From NCBI GenBank assembly GCA_013154355.1, contig JAADCU010000090.1, positions 1 to 36,590 on the forward strand: 36,590 bases of DNA, in the 5' to 3' direction. Numbering within the stretch: position 1 is the stretch's first letter; every line of letters starts with the position of its first letter. The stretch comes from Thermoproteota archaeon. GTDB lineage: Archaea; Thermoproteota; Thermoprotei; Thermoproteales; Thermocladiaceae. Shown here piece by piece: positions 1 through 8,794 of the stretch. The position numbers were made by a program, and so were the translations under genes. The notes beneath the pieces were generated by a model. That model was given only the letters and a program-made list of their open reading frames with translations. It ran no database searches and had not been told where the DNA came from.

Positions 1-838
1 CCTTCTCAAGTACCTTATGATCAACATTTATCTTTGATAACTTTAGAGCTAGATCTCTACTCATGAGCCAGGGATGATAATATCTTCCCTGTTCATTACC
101 TAAGAACTCTAGTATTGATCTAGTACCTGTAACATACCTCTTCAATGCTGCCTTAACCTCTGCTAGATCCCTAACTATCTTATTAATATCTTGTTGAACA
201 ATGTCTAGTATGGTCTTCTGAGCATTCTCACTACGGCTACTCACGAGATTGAGTGCATAATTATGCTTTATTCCACATATTCCACTATGTGGGTCTCTAA
301 TAAATGTAGTATTCATTGACCAATGATATCTTCTTGCAAGCTTGATGTTCGGATTCATTCCTTGTTGAATTATTACCCAGGAACCATCTTCTCCAACGAT
401 GATGGAGTGATGATATAGCTGATAACCGTCCTGTAGAGCTACATTATCTACCTTAGCTACGAGTCTAGAGATCAGTTTAAGATTCTCCTTATCAATGTTG
501 AAGCTATCTGGTAATGAGTCTATCTCGTTAGGAACTTTTAGAGCAAGCTTACCTTTACCTCCTAGTACACGTATTGGCAAGTTAGACCTATTTAGAGCTT
601 CTCTAAGTACTGCACATGTTACAGTCGTGCTTCCTGAGCTATCCCAGTCCATTCCTATTATATTGTTAAATGCTTGAAAGAATATTGGATTACTAAATCT
701 TAACAATGTTTCTTTTATGCCAAACTCCTCTAACATTATCCTAATTATTAGATATGATAGCTTCTTCATTCGTTCAAATAACCATCTAGGTACGTAACCA
801 TCATGAAGTGGTAGGTCAGCAATGCCTGTTAATCCCAT
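1..838 (-). CDS. DUF763 family protein (3' end outside window)
   Basis: Reading the minus strand from the ATG at 838 gives an open frame of 279 codons that runs off the window without a stop. It carries the DUF763 family hallmarks in order: TGIADLPLHDG at the N-terminus, FFQAFNNIIGMDWDSSGSTT around residues 54-75, LGGKGK near 92, LQDGYQLYHHS near 137, then QQGMNPNIKLARRYHWSMN. DUF763 is widespread in archaea and thermophiles; its biochemical function is not known to me. The dense invariant charged and aromatic motifs suggest an enzyme or nucleic-acid protein, which is inference. A TATA-like element at 863-870 fits a near-leaderless start. The C-terminal portion lies beyond position 1. Confidence 0.88.
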   Translation of the reverse strand, partial: MGLTGIADLPLHDGYVPRWLFERMKKLSYLIIRIMLEEFGIKETLLRFSNPIFFQAFNNIIGMDWDSSGSTTVTCAVLREALNRSNLPIRVLGGKGKLALKVPNEIDSLPDSFNIDKENLKLISRLVAKVDNVALQDGYQLYHHSIIVGEDGSWVIIQQGMNPNIKLARRYHWSMNTTFIRDPHSGICGIKHNYALNLVSSRSENAQKTILDIVQQDINKIVRDLAEVKAALKRYVTGTRSILEFLGNEQGRYYHPWLMSRDLALKLSKINVDHKVLEK

Positions 839-862
839 CTATCTTAATCTTCTTCAGACATG

Positions 863-870
863 ATAAATAT
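863..870 (-). promoter_or_regulatory. TATA-like element for the DUF763 gene
   Basis: An AT-rich ATATTTAT element on the minus strand is centred about 29 bases before the ATG at 838. This is the spacing expected for an archaeal TATA box with a very short leader. Confidence 0.4.
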
Positions 871-954
871 TATTAACGTTTCTTCGAGGTCGTATACATA
901 TACGATACGTCTACAAGCTATGACTTAATAGTTCTCTACTATCTACTCTATGTA

Positions 955-1320
955 ATGCCTAACATATACATGGGACGTGACTCCTGTTATGCACGTTATG
1001 AGAAGATGTACGTCTCTTCAGGACCTATGGATCTAAGAAGAGCAGCAGCACACCTGTATCTACATCTTAGAGATCTTGAGAGAGGTTGGACCTATGATCA
1101 TGAGTGTCGTAGGATACGCATGGATGAGGAACTATTTAAGGCACGTAGTAGGTATCTAGTCAAGATCTGTTATGAACAGGTTAAGGATGAGAAAGAGTGT
1201 GAAAAAGTTAGGGAACTAGTAGAGTACGTCATAGCGAGAAAGAGATTGCCTACCTGGGCTCAGGAGCTTGCTGAGTCAGCTATAGTTAAGGTGTCTACTA
1301 TAGAGGACTTCTTCAAGTAG
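955..1320 (+). CDS. Hypothetical protein, 121 aa
   Basis: I do not recognise this small protein. It is predicted helical and strongly charged, with no membrane segment or signal peptide. A central helical stretch (about residues 24-90) is rich in Arg, Glu and Leu and contains several Cys (C12, C51, C72, C82). A TATA-like TTAATA at about 924-930 lies near -29 from the ATG, supporting this start; in-frame ATG codons at codons 6 and 26 are alternatives. Its stop codon directly abuts the stop codon of the convergent inositol-1-phosphate synthase gene, with no intergenic base. Coding is supported by the tight packing and the promoter, but no function can be assigned. Confidence 0.65.
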   Translation: MPNIYMGRDSCYARYEKMYVSSGPMDLRRAAAHLYLHLRDLERGWTYDHECRRIRMDEELFKARSRYLVKICYEQVKDEKECEKVRELVEYVIARKRLPTWAQELAESAIVKVSTIEDFFK

Positions 1321-2394
1321 TTACCTATCTCTCTTACCCTCTATGAACTCCTCTACCCATTTTCTAGCTACTTCAGGCGGTGCATGTATTGGTGGATTCT
1401 TGAATGCCCATGCACATAGGCTATATACTGGTCCTCCAACGTTTCTGTCTAGTGCTAGCTTCATTATCCTTATAACGTCCACCATGATTCCAGCATTGTT
1501 CCATGGATCGTATACCTCTAGGTCGACTCTTATCCTGATAGGTACTCCAGCTAGTCCACAGGCCTCTATCAACATGTGAGCTATCTTCTTGCTCTCTAGG
1601 AATGGTATGTATGCTACAGGTGCTATATATGCTGGGAACTCCTGTCCTTCAGCCATCTTGAGGACAGCCTCGGTCTTAGTCTTCTCCTTCTGCTCTCTCC
1701 TATACATTAGGTTGAGGAAGTCTGGTGTTCCTCCGATGTTTATCTGGTATGTATTCTTTATCTTGACTCCTCTGATGTGGAGTAGATGTATTATTGACTT
1801 ATGAAGCACTGTTGCACCAACCTGGTTCTGAATATCATCACCAGCGAGTGGAAGCTTCTTTTCTTCAAACTTTTTCGGTATCTCTGGGTGGTTTGCTATC
1901 ATTGCTGGCATAGCATTCACGAAGGCGCATCCAGCACGTAGACAAGCTTCTGCATATGCTTCTGATGCCTTCTGAGCTCCTGTAGGTAGGTAGCTTATTA
2001 CTATGTGAGCATTAGCTGCCTGAAGCTCTTTGACCACGTCTTCTAGAGTGGTCTCTGTGACAGGTATGAACGTGTTCTTAAGCTGCTCAGCTACGCCATC
2101 AAGTAGTACTCCAGGTTTTACCTTGACTCCGAGTGGTGCTACGTCAGTCACCTTGAGAGCGTTGTTTGGTGGTGCAAATATTGCCTCTGCAAGATCCTTA
2201 CCTATCTTTCTCTGATCTACGTCAAATGCTGCTACGAACTTTATATCCTTTATAGTGTAGGGTCCAACCTTCTCGAACACTACTCCTGTAGGTCTCTCAT
2301 CTTTAGCAACTGCCTGATAGTAGTAGACTCCCTGTACTAGTGCGCTAGCGCAGTTTCCTACACCTACTATGGCTACGTTTATACTCGTCTTCAC
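1321..2394 (-). CDS. ino1: Myo-inositol-1-phosphate synthase
   Basis: The 357-aa protein converts glucose-6-phosphate to L-myo-inositol-1-phosphate using NAD. In hyperthermophilic archaea the product feeds di-myo-inositol-phosphate (a compatible solute) and inositol ether lipids. The N-terminus carries the Rossmann loop VAIVGVGNCASALVQG. The family core motifs follow: ISYLPTGAQKASEAYAEA, FVNAMPAMIANHP, the catalytic-domain GDDIQNQVGATVLH near residues 185-198, and NIGGTPDFLNL. Its length is typical of the short archaeal/actinobacterial form. The start is GTG at 2394, with a TATA element centred about 27 bases upstream, so the mRNA is probably leaderless. The same AT-rich element can serve the divergent kinase gene. 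Confidence 0.95.
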   Translation of the reverse strand: MKTSINVAIVGVGNCASALVQGVYYYQAVAKDERPTGVVFEKVGPYTIKDIKFVAAFDVDQRKIGKDLAEAIFAPPNNALKVTDVAPLGVKVKPGVLLDGVAEQLKNTFIPVTETTLEDVVKELQAANAHIVISYLPTGAQKASEAYAEACLRAGCAFVNAMPAMIANHPEIPKKFEEKKLPLAGDDIQNQVGATVLHKSIIHLLHIRGVKIKNTYQINIGGTPDFLNLMYRREQKEKTKTEAVLKMAEGQEFPAYIAPVAYIPFLESKKIAHMLIEACGLAGVPIRIRVDLEVYDPWNNAGIMVDVIRIMKLALDRNVGGPVYSLCAWAFKNPPIHAPPEVARKWVEEFIEGKRDR

Positions 2395-2415
2395 GGTGTT
2401 ACATTCTCATGACAC

Positions 2416-2425
2416 TTTTTTAAAA
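2416..2425. promoter_or_regulatory. Shared TATA element between ino1 and the kinase gene
   Basis: The near-palindromic TTTTTTAAAA lies about 27 bases before the ino1 GTG on the minus strand and about 34 bases before an in-frame GTG (2455) of the kinase gene on the plus strand. It overlaps the ATG at 2425, which argues against that ATG being the true kinase start. Confidence 0.45.
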
Positions 2426-2454
2426 TGTATCTCCTCTCAAACATCAGGAGAAGT

Positions 2455-3039
2455 GTGAGATGGATAGTGTTTGAGGGACCTGACTGTGTAGGAAAGAGCA
2501 CCATAATACGAGAACTATCAAAAATACTTCAGGAACATGGTTGGAAAACATTCATCACATCAGAACCATCAAGCTCACCCATAGGTAAGCTCATAAGAGA
2601 CTGGTTGTTAAAAGAGAAGATCTATCCTCCACACGTCTATGCTCTTCTCTTCACATCGGACAGATATTATCATTATCATAATATTGTGAAGAAGATGCTC
2701 GAAAAAGGATACATAGTTCTACAAGAACGTTATAAACTATCTACAATAGTGTATCAATCAGAGATGGGAGTAGATGAAGAATGGTTAATAGAAATCAACA
2801 AGTACGTACCTGATCCTGACCTAGTCATAGTGCTGGATGCAGATATTGAGACTCTTAGAAGAAGGCTCGAGACCAAGTCTCAGAGAGAAATATTTGAGAA
2901 CGATATATCAATGATATGTAGAGTACGTCAGAAGTATCTAGAGATCGCTAGAAGGCTAGGTCTGCCCATAGTAGACACGTCTAGAGACCTAGAGACTGTT
3001 CTTCAACAGGTCTATAAGCTCGTAATGAGCATTCTCTAG
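2455..3039 (+). CDS. tmk: Thymidylate kinase-like P-loop kinase
   Basis: A P-loop kinase of the thymidylate kinase family, expected to phosphorylate dTMP to dTDP. The Walker A motif EGPDCVGKST sits about eight residues after the chosen start. A TSEPSSSPIGKLIRDWL segment follows, then LLFTSDRYYHYHNIV with the conserved DR-type motif, an LQERYKLSTIVYQ segment, and VIVLDADIETLRRRLETKSQREIFEN as the LID/adenine region. The frame also has an ATG at 2425, but GTG 2455 places the P-loop at the usual distance from the N-terminus and lies downstream of the TATA element. Some residues differ from canonical TMPKs (TSEPSSSP in place of TREPGGTP), so a related nucleoside-monophosphate kinase is possible. 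Confidence 0.85.
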   Translation: MRWIVFEGPDCVGKSTIIRELSKILQEHGWKTFITSEPSSSPIGKLIRDWLLKEKIYPPHVYALLFTSDRYYHYHNIVKKMLEKGYIVLQERYKLSTIVYQSEMGVDEEWLIEINKYVPDPDLVIVLDADIETLRRRLETKSQREIFENDISMICRVRQKYLEIARRLGLPIVDTSRDLETVLQQVYKLVMSIL

Positions 3040-3338
3040 ACTATGTCCTTTATCTGCTCTAGTATGCTTATGACTTGCCAGAATATTACTCTGCTAAATA
3101 GTGGCATGTTAGGATCCATGAGCACGTCATCTAGTATGCTTATGACCATGGATGCCTTGACTCCAGGGCTCAGCGAGGGATTCATGAGTACTCTTATGGC
3201 CTCGCTAGCTGCTCTTCTGATGTTTCGAGGTACTCCCATGTCCTGTACTACTCTTGTAAGATAGTACAGTGCCTGTTTCAATCTCTCCTCGATCTCTGCC
3301 TTGCTCACGCTTCCTCTAGAGGTGTTGCTACTCGACAT
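3036..3338 (-). CDS. UPF0147 family protein
   Basis: A 100-aa all-helical archaeal protein of the UPF0147 family, of unknown function. Recognisable family elements are DMGVPRNIRRAASEA around residues 33-47, LSPGVKASMVISILDDVLMDPNMPLFSRVIFWQVISILE in the second half, and the repeated helical hairpin layout. The N-terminal 15 residues are Ser-rich. The gene overlaps the 3' end of the thymidylate-kinase-like gene by four bases tail to tail. A clear TATA box (3361-3370) is centred 27 bases before the ATG, giving a leaderless mRNA. Confidence 0.88.
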   Translation of the reverse strand: MSSSNTSRGSVSKAEIEERLKQALYYLTRVVQDMGVPRNIRRAASEAIRVLMNPSLSPGVKASMVISILDDVLMDPNMPLFSRVIFWQVISILEQIKDIV

Positions 3339-3360
3339 CTAACTTAGACTATCGTGTCGG

Positions 3361-3370
3361 TCTTATAAAG
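3361..3370 (-). promoter_or_regulatory. TATA box of the UPF0147 gene
   Basis: Minus-strand CTTTATAAGA is centred about 27 bases before the ATG at 3338. It is a near-consensus archaeal TATA box. Confidence 0.6.
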
Positions 3371-3456
3371 CCTAATCTACCGTCTAGTTAACAATGCTCA
3401 TCGATGTATTGATAGAATAAGATTAATATGTTTCTCAGACAAGTATACCTTGCAAC

Positions 3457-5850
3457 ATGCCTGATATAGAGCTATGGCTGTTAGATATTACCTATGCCAT
3501 AGGCAAGAAGGGACTCGAGCTCAGGATATATGGAATAGATAGAGATGGTAACAGGACTCTCCTCATAGATAGAGGATTTCGACCATACTTTTATGCACTA
3601 CTCAAGAAAGATCAAGATCCAGCAACAGCAGAGGAGAAGATAAGGAAGAGGCTCGAGGCCAAGGGAATAATAGGAACTGAAAGACATGTGAAGAAGCTTT
3701 TTGGAAAAGAGAGAAACGTAGTCAAGATAATAGCAAAGATTCCTGAGAAAGTTAGAGAACTTAGAGAGATCGTGAAAGAGATGCCTGAGGTAGAAGACGT
3801 AGTCGAGGCCGATATAAGGTTCTACATGAGGTACCTCATAGATCACGATCTTCGACCAAGCTCATGGATAAGAGTAGACGATGTAGAGGAGATAGATAAG
3901 AAGGAGTATCCTGATCAGAAGGTTGATAAGATAGTTCTAGCTAAGTCTCGACCATATACCCTACATGATAGAACTGACATACCTAAGACTAGGACGGTAG
4001 CATTCGATATCGAGGTATATAATCCTCGAGGAACTCCTCACCCTGAGCGTGACCCTATCATAATAATATCATTATATAATGATGAGGGAAAACTTACACA
4101 GTTCATCGCTGATGATGATAAGAATGATAGAAAAATAATTAAGGAATTCGTAAACTATATACAGGAATATGATCCAGACATCATACTTGGATATAACTCA
4201 AACAACTTTGATTGGCCATACCTAGTGAAGAGATCTGAGAGGATAGGAGTTAAGTTAGCTGTAACAAGAACAGGTGGAAAACCTGAACAAAGCGTTTATG
4301 GTCACTGGTCTGTCATAGGTAGAGCAAATGTCGATCTCTACAACATTATTGAAGAGATACCTGATATAAAGATCAAGAGTCTAGACTATGTAGCAGATTA
4401 TTTTGGAATTCTTCCAAGAGATAAGAGGATCCTCATACCTGGACATAGAATATATGAGTACTGGGATGATAAGAACAGGAGAGAGCTCTTAATAAAGTAT
4501 GCTGAACAGGACGTGTATAGTACATATAAGCTAGGTGAGAAGTTCGTACCATTTCTCATACAGTTATCATACATATCAGGTCTACCCCTAGATCAGGTTG
4601 GTGCAGCATCAGTAGGAATGCGTGTAGAGTGGATGATAATGTTTAGAGCATTCAAGCTAAACGAGCTTGCACCTAACAGAGTGGAGAGACCCTATGAGAG
4701 CTATAAGGGAGCTATAGTGCTTGAACCTAAGCCAGGTCTCCACACTAATGTAGCTGTCCTAGACTTCACAAGCATGTACCCTAACATAATGGTTAAGTAC
4801 AATGTATCACCAGACACGTATATAGATCCTTCAGAATGGGATAAGTATCCAGAATACTATGAGGCTCCTGAAGTCAAGCACAGGTTCAGGAAAGAGCCTC
4901 CAGGACTATATAAGCACATCCTGGTCGAGCTAATGAGCAAGAGAAAGGAAGTTCGTGAACAGATGAAGAAGATTCCTAAAGATAGTCCAGACTACATAAT
5001 TCTTGACGAGAGACAGAAAGCTCTGAAGATAATGGCTAACGCAATGTATGGATACTGTGGATGGGTTGGAGCAAGATGGTATAAGAGAGAGGTAGCTGAG
5101 GCAGTCACAGCATGGGCTAGACATATAATGAAGACTGTTCTAAACTATGCAAAGAAGATAGGTCTAGAAGTAATATATGGAGACACTGACAGCCTCTTCG
5201 TACGTAACGATCCTGAAAAGATAAATAAGCTGATAGAGTTCGTTGAGAAAGAGCTAGGATTCGAGATTAAGCTAGAGAAAGTCTATAAGAAGATAATATT
5301 CACAGAAGCAAAAAAGAGATACGTAGGTCTCACAGAAGACGATAGGATAGACATCGTAGGATTTGAAGCTGTGAGAGCTGACTGGGCTGAGATAGCTAAG
5401 GAGACTCAGGAGAAAGTTGCAGAGATAGTTCTGAAGACTGGGAACATAGATGAGGCAATAAGGTACGTTCACTCAGTAATAAAGAAATTGAAAAACTACG
5501 AGTTCGATATAGATGACGTAATAATATGGAAGACACTTGACAAGAACTTGAACGAGTACAAGACGATAACACCTCACGTATATGCTGCAAAGAAGCTTGT
5601 TGAGGCAGGTTTCAAAGTGTCTAAAGGAGACACCATAGGCTATGTTATCGTCAAGTCTGGGGGAGGAAAGATAGCTTATAGAGCAAAACCATACATACTT
5701 GTCAAAGATATTAGAGAGATAGACGTGGACTACTACATTGAGCATCAGGTAATTCCAGCAGCAATGAGAATATTACAGGTCTTCGGTGTGAGAGAAGATA
5801 TGTTACTTAGTGGGAAGAGAGCTAAATCTATAACAGAGTTCTTCAGCTGA
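3457..5850 (+). CDS. polB: Family B DNA polymerase with 3'-5' exonuclease
   Basis: A 797-aa replicative-type family B DNA polymerase. The exonuclease domain has motif I AFDIEVY (D184, E186), motif II GYNSNNFDWPYL near 247, and motif III YAEQDVYST near 350. The polymerase domain has region II DFTSMYPNIM (from D436), region III KIMANAMYGYCGW (from K524) and region I YGDTDS (574-579, catalytic D576 and D578). All catalytic residues are present and there is no intein. The sequence closely resembles the roughly 800-aa Pyrodictium-type enzyme (PolB3 group) from memory. The extreme C-terminus, KSITEFFS, resembles a PCNA-interacting peptide. A TATA-like TTAATATG at about 3422-3429 precedes the ATG. 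The gene ends eight bases inside the convergent DnaG gene. Confidence 0.97.
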   Translation: MPDIELWLLDITYAIGKKGLELRIYGIDRDGNRTLLIDRGFRPYFYALLKKDQDPATAEEKIRKRLEAKGIIGTERHVKKLFGKERNVVKIIAKIPEKVRELREIVKEMPEVEDVVEADIRFYMRYLIDHDLRPSSWIRVDDVEEIDKKEYPDQKVDKIVLAKSRPYTLHDRTDIPKTRTVAFDIEVYNPRGTPHPERDPIIIISLYNDEGKLTQFIADDDKNDRKIIKEFVNYIQEYDPDIILGYNSNNFDWPYLVKRSERIGVKLAVTRTGGKPEQSVYGHWSVIGRANVDLYNIIEEIPDIKIKSLDYVADYFGILPRDKRILIPGHRIYEYWDDKNRRELLIKYAEQDVYSTYKLGEKFVPFLIQLSYISGLPLDQVGAASVGMRVEWMIMFRAFKLNELAPNRVERPYESYKGAIVLEPKPGLHTNVAVLDFTSMYPNIMVKYNVSPDTYIDPSEWDKYPEYYEAPEVKHRFRKEPPGLYKHILVELMSKRKEVREQMKKIPKDSPDYIILDERQKALKIMANAMYGYCGWVGARWYKREVAEAVTAWARHIMKTVLNYAKKIGLEVIYGDTDSLFVRNDPEKINKLIEFVEKELGFEIKLEKVYKKIIFTEAKKRYVGLTEDDRIDIVGFEAVRADWAEIAKETQEKVAEIVLKTGNIDEAIRYVHSVIKKLKNYEFDIDDVIIWKTLDKNLNEYKTITPHVYAAKKLVEAGFKVSKGDTIGYVIVKSGGGKIAYRAKPYILVKDIREIDVDYYIEHQVIPAAMRILQVFGVREDMLLSGKRAKSITEFFS

Positions 5851-7186
5851 TCGTAGCCTCCTGCTGCTTAACTATCTCATCTATCGTTACTATCTTCATG
5901 TTCTCAGGCATCTTAGCTATGCCTCCTATCCTTGAAGCAATGATCAACTTAACGCCTTTGCCAGCAGCTGTATCTACTAGTCTCTGAGTACATACTCCAT
6001 CCATCACTATTGCTTTAACGTTGTCAAGCTGCTGTAATGTATCTATGAGGTCCTTGACAGGTACTCTCTTTATCTCGTTCCAAGACTCGTCATAGAGTAC
6101 TGCCTCTAGTGTTCCTGTAAGCTTCTTAACTTCTTCAAGCACGTGTGGCGGAATCTCTATCTTCTCAACTGTCTCTTCTGGAGCCTCAGCTTTAACTTCC
6201 TGTTGAGGTGGTACCTGTACAGGTACTGGCTGTGCCTGTACTGGCTTCTGTTCTACCTCTACCTGCACCTGCTGTGGCTTAGTCTCAAGTTTCTGTTCTC
6301 TCTTCTCAACCTCTATCTGTGGTCTCTCTACAGGTCTAGGCTTGATCTCCTCCTTTATCTGTGCTAGGTACTCTTCTACCGGTATCTTGTTTCTGAGGCA
6401 TTTAGCTATCTCCTTAGCAGTAAGCTCTTCAACTTCTTTTCCTGGTGGTGCACGTGCTATGTAGTCGATATCTGCTACCTTTATTAGCTCTCTTAGAAGC
6501 ATCTCTCCACCTCTATCACCATCAACGAAGGCTATAGTGGTCTTCTTACGAGATAGCTCTATTATGGTCTTAGGTATTCCACCGCTAGCTCCTTCAACAG
6601 CTATGACGTTTCTATAGCCATGTCTCAGTAGGTTCAACACATCTGCACGTCCTTCAACAATGATTATAGTATCTGCACGATCAACGTCTGGACCCGCTGG
6701 AAGACCTTCAGGGCCATATCTCACTAGCTCTGCCTCGCTCACAGCTTCGATTAGCTTGTTTATGAGCTCCTTACTGTCAGGAAGGACCTCATGCTGTATC
6801 TTCATAGCAAGCTCTTTAGCTCTCTCAAGTATGCGCTTTCTCTTCTCTTCTCTGAGATCCTTTATCTCTACTATCTTCACCTTAGCAGCATACGGGCCAA
6901 CCCTATCAACGGTCTCTAATGCTGCAGCTATGAGAGCTGTCTCGTACCTGTTCAGGTTAGATGGTACATATATCTTACCAATGGTCTTGTCACCTCTCTT
7001 CTCTATTTCAACCTCTATTCTTCCAACTCTTCCCATCATCTGAAGCTCTCTTAGATCAAGGTCAGCTCCTAGCAGTCCCTCAGTCTGGCTAAATATTGCT
7101 CCTATTATGTCTGGCTTGTCGACAGATCCCTGTACCTCAAATGACGCTACGATCAGGTACTTTGCAGCTATGGTCAAGGCTCCCAT
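5843..7186 (-). CDS. dnaG: DnaG-type primase (archaeal, exosome-associated)
   Basis: A 447-aa archaeal DnaG. Residues 1-110 form the archaeal N-terminal region (KYLIVASFEVQGSVDKPDIIGAIFSQTEGLLG). The Toprim domain covers about 170-260, with E178 (IIIVEGRADVLNLL) and D222/D224 (FVDGDRGGEML). A Pro/Gln/Val-rich low-complexity linker spans about 295-350, and a conserved C-terminal domain follows (PPHVLEEVKKLTGTLEAVLYD to the end). In crenarchaea DnaG is known as an RNA exosome subunit with primase activity. The start ATG has a strong Shine-Dalgarno (AGGAGGT, 7191-7197). It sits tail to tail with polB. Confidence 0.95.
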   Translation of the reverse strand: MGALTIAAKYLIVASFEVQGSVDKPDIIGAIFSQTEGLLGADLDLRELQMMGRVGRIEVEIEKRGDKTIGKIYVPSNLNRYETALIAAALETVDRVGPYAAKVKIVEIKDLREEKRKRILERAKELAMKIQHEVLPDSKELINKLIEAVSEAELVRYGPEGLPAGPDVDRADTIIIVEGRADVLNLLRHGYRNVIAVEGASGGIPKTIIELSRKKTTIAFVDGDRGGEMLLRELIKVADIDYIARAPPGKEVEELTAKEIAKCLRNKIPVEEYLAQIKEEIKPRPVERPQIEVEKREQKLETKPQQVQVEVEQKPVQAQPVPVQVPPQQEVKAEAPEETVEKIEIPPHVLEEVKKLTGTLEAVLYDESWNEIKRVPVKDLIDTLQQLDNVKAIVMDGVCTQRLVDTAAGKGVKLIIASRIGGIAKMPENMKIVTIDEIVKQQEATIS

Positions 7187-7190
7187 GGCT

Positions 7191-7197
7191 ACCTCCT
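7191..7197 (-). promoter_or_regulatory. Strong Shine-Dalgarno of dnaG
   Basis: Minus-strand AGGAGGT lies four bases before the ATG at 7184-7186. It is notable because most single genes in this window appear leaderless, and it fixes the DnaG start. Confidence 0.65.
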
Positions 7198-7288
7198 GAG
7201 CGCTCTACGTGCTTCACCTAATCTTAAATGTTTCTTTACATTTAGAAGAATTCGTTAAATCATAGACTAGTTAACTAGGTAAGAGAAC

Positions 7289-8209
7289 ATGTTAAATAGA
7301 GAAGATTTAGAAACCTTGAGAAAGGTTGGAGATATAGTACATAGGACACTGAACAGAGCCCTCAACATAGTACGACCAGGAATGAAAGTGCTCGACCTAT
7401 GCGAGGACCTAGAGAACTACATACGTAGCCAAGGCGCTAGACCAGCCTTTCCAGTAAACGTGAGCATAAATGACGTAGCAGCACACTATACAGCAAAAAT
7501 AGGTGATGACCTCACAATACCAGAGAAGAGTGTCGTGAAGATAGATGTTGGAGCACACATCGAGGGACTCATAGTTGATGCAGCAGTAACAGTAAGCTTT
7601 GACCCAATATATGATAACCTACTCAAAGCAGCATTAGAAGCATTAAAAACAGTAAAACACGTACTAAGACATGGAGTACCAGTCAGAAAGATTGGAGCAG
7701 CAATAGAGAAGACCATAAGAGCACACGGCTTCAAGCCCATTGAGAACCTTACAGGACATCTCATAAGAAGATATGAGCTTCATGCTGGAAAATCCATACC
7801 AAACATAGATAATGGAGACGAGAGACACATACTTGAGGGAGAGATATATGCTATAGAGCCATTCGCGACAAATGGTGCTGGAGTAGTCATAGATTATCCA
7901 ACATATACCATATATAGACTTCAGATATCCTCCGCAAAACAGTTAAAGAAAGTGCAGAAAAAGTATGGAAACATCATTAATGATATAGTTCAGATAAACG
8001 ACCATCTACCATTTACTCCAAGATGGTTGAAAGATAAGTACAGCAACATAATGGACATAATTGAGAAACTAGTAGAGGAAAAGATACTCTACGCATATCC
8101 TATGTTAGTAGAGGAGAAGCATGGATATGTATCACAGTTTGAAGATACATTCATAATTCTATCTGACGGCTGTGAAGAGCTTGCACATACATTAGATCTT
8201 TTCAGATGA
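7289..8209 (+). CDS. map: Methionine aminopeptidase, type II
   Basis: A 306-aa type II methionine aminopeptidase removing N-terminal Met. All metal ligands are visible: D86 (KIDVGAHIEG), D97 (LIVDAAVT), H157 (LTGHLIRRYELHAGKSIPN), E190 (IYAIEPFATNGAG) and E285 (QFEDTFI). The substrate-pocket His is H66 (AAHYTA). The helical insert typical of type II enzymes lies between H157 and the C-terminus (about 205-275). Length matches archaeal enzymes of about 295-305 aa. Its last 18 bases overlap the convergent pyrE. Confidence 0.96.
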   Translation: MLNREDLETLRKVGDIVHRTLNRALNIVRPGMKVLDLCEDLENYIRSQGARPAFPVNVSINDVAAHYTAKIGDDLTIPEKSVVKIDVGAHIEGLIVDAAVTVSFDPIYDNLLKAALEALKTVKHVLRHGVPVRKIGAAIEKTIRAHGFKPIENLTGHLIRRYELHAGKSIPNIDNGDERHILEGEIYAIEPFATNGAGVVIDYPTYTIYRLQISSAKQLKKVQKKYGNIINDIVQINDHLPFTPRWLKDKYSNIMDIIEKLVEEKILYAYPMLVEEKHGYVSQFEDTFIILSDGCEELAHTLDLFR

Positions 8210-8794
8210 TTCTAAACATATTCTAGAGTATGCATCTCTTAGCCACTCATCAGTTATTCCAAGATCGCTCCTCCTGTATAAACATCTAAGTTCTATACCT
8301 TCTCGCTCAAGATTCTCTCTACATCCCTCTTCTCGATCAACAATAACCATGGCTTTTCTGACTTTTCCTCCAAGTTCTCTAATCACTTTTGCTACCTGAA
8401 GAATGGTTGACCCAGTAGTACATACGTCATCTATGATTATTACCTCACTATTCTTGATATTATCTACAGGGCCTACAAGTGAGCCTCCTAGACCATGTTC
8501 TTTAGGTCTCTCTCTAAGTATGATCATTGGTTTCCTAGATAGTAGAGACAATGTGACTACTAGTGGAACAGCTCCTAGAGCTTTACAGGCAAGCATATCA
8601 AATTTCTCAGATTTCAGAAGCTCCTCATACATGAGCTTAGATACTATCTCAAGACATTCAGGATCTCCAAACAGTATCCTACGAAGATCTATGTAGTAGG
8701 GACTTATCTTACCGCTCGATAGTCTGAAGCATCTGTCTCTTGCCTTAACTATGCAGGATAGTACACACCTATATGCTAGATCTCTTAAGTTCAT
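8192..8794 (-). CDS. pyrE: Orotate phosphoribosyltransferase
   Basis: A 200-aa type I phosphoribosyltransferase. The PRPP-binding motif is VIIIDDVCTTGSTILQVAKVI (about residues 115-135). The N-terminal LSSGKISPYYIDLRRILFGDPE is the OPRT substrate-binding signature, and LACKALGAVPLV and ILRERPKEHGLGG supply the PPi loop and the flexible catalytic loop. It makes OMP from orotate and PRPP in pyrimidine synthesis. No other pyr gene is adjacent in this window. Its ATG shares one base with the stop of the upstream small gene (TAATG), so it is probably translated as part of the run starting at 11933. Confidence 0.92.
   Translation of the reverse strand: MNLRDLAYRCVLSCIVKARDRCFRLSSGKISPYYIDLRRILFGDPECLEIVSKLMYEELLKSEKFDMLACKALGAVPLVVTLSLLSRKPMIILRERPKEHGLGGSLVGPVDNIKNSEVIIIDDVCTTGSTILQVAKVIRELGGKVRKAMVIVDREEGCRENLEREGIELRCLYRRSDLGITDEWLRDAYSRICLESSEKI

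Noticed and set aside
2425-2454. ATG at 2425 as the start of the thymidylate-kinase-like gene.
   Set aside because: The TATA-like element overlaps this ATG, and starting at GTG 2455 places the P-loop at the normal distance from the N-terminus.
6143-6367. Plus-strand frame rich in Leu, Tyr and Trp opposite dnaG.
   Set aside because: It is the shadow of the Pro/Gln/Val-rich linker of DnaG on the other strand and has no start context.
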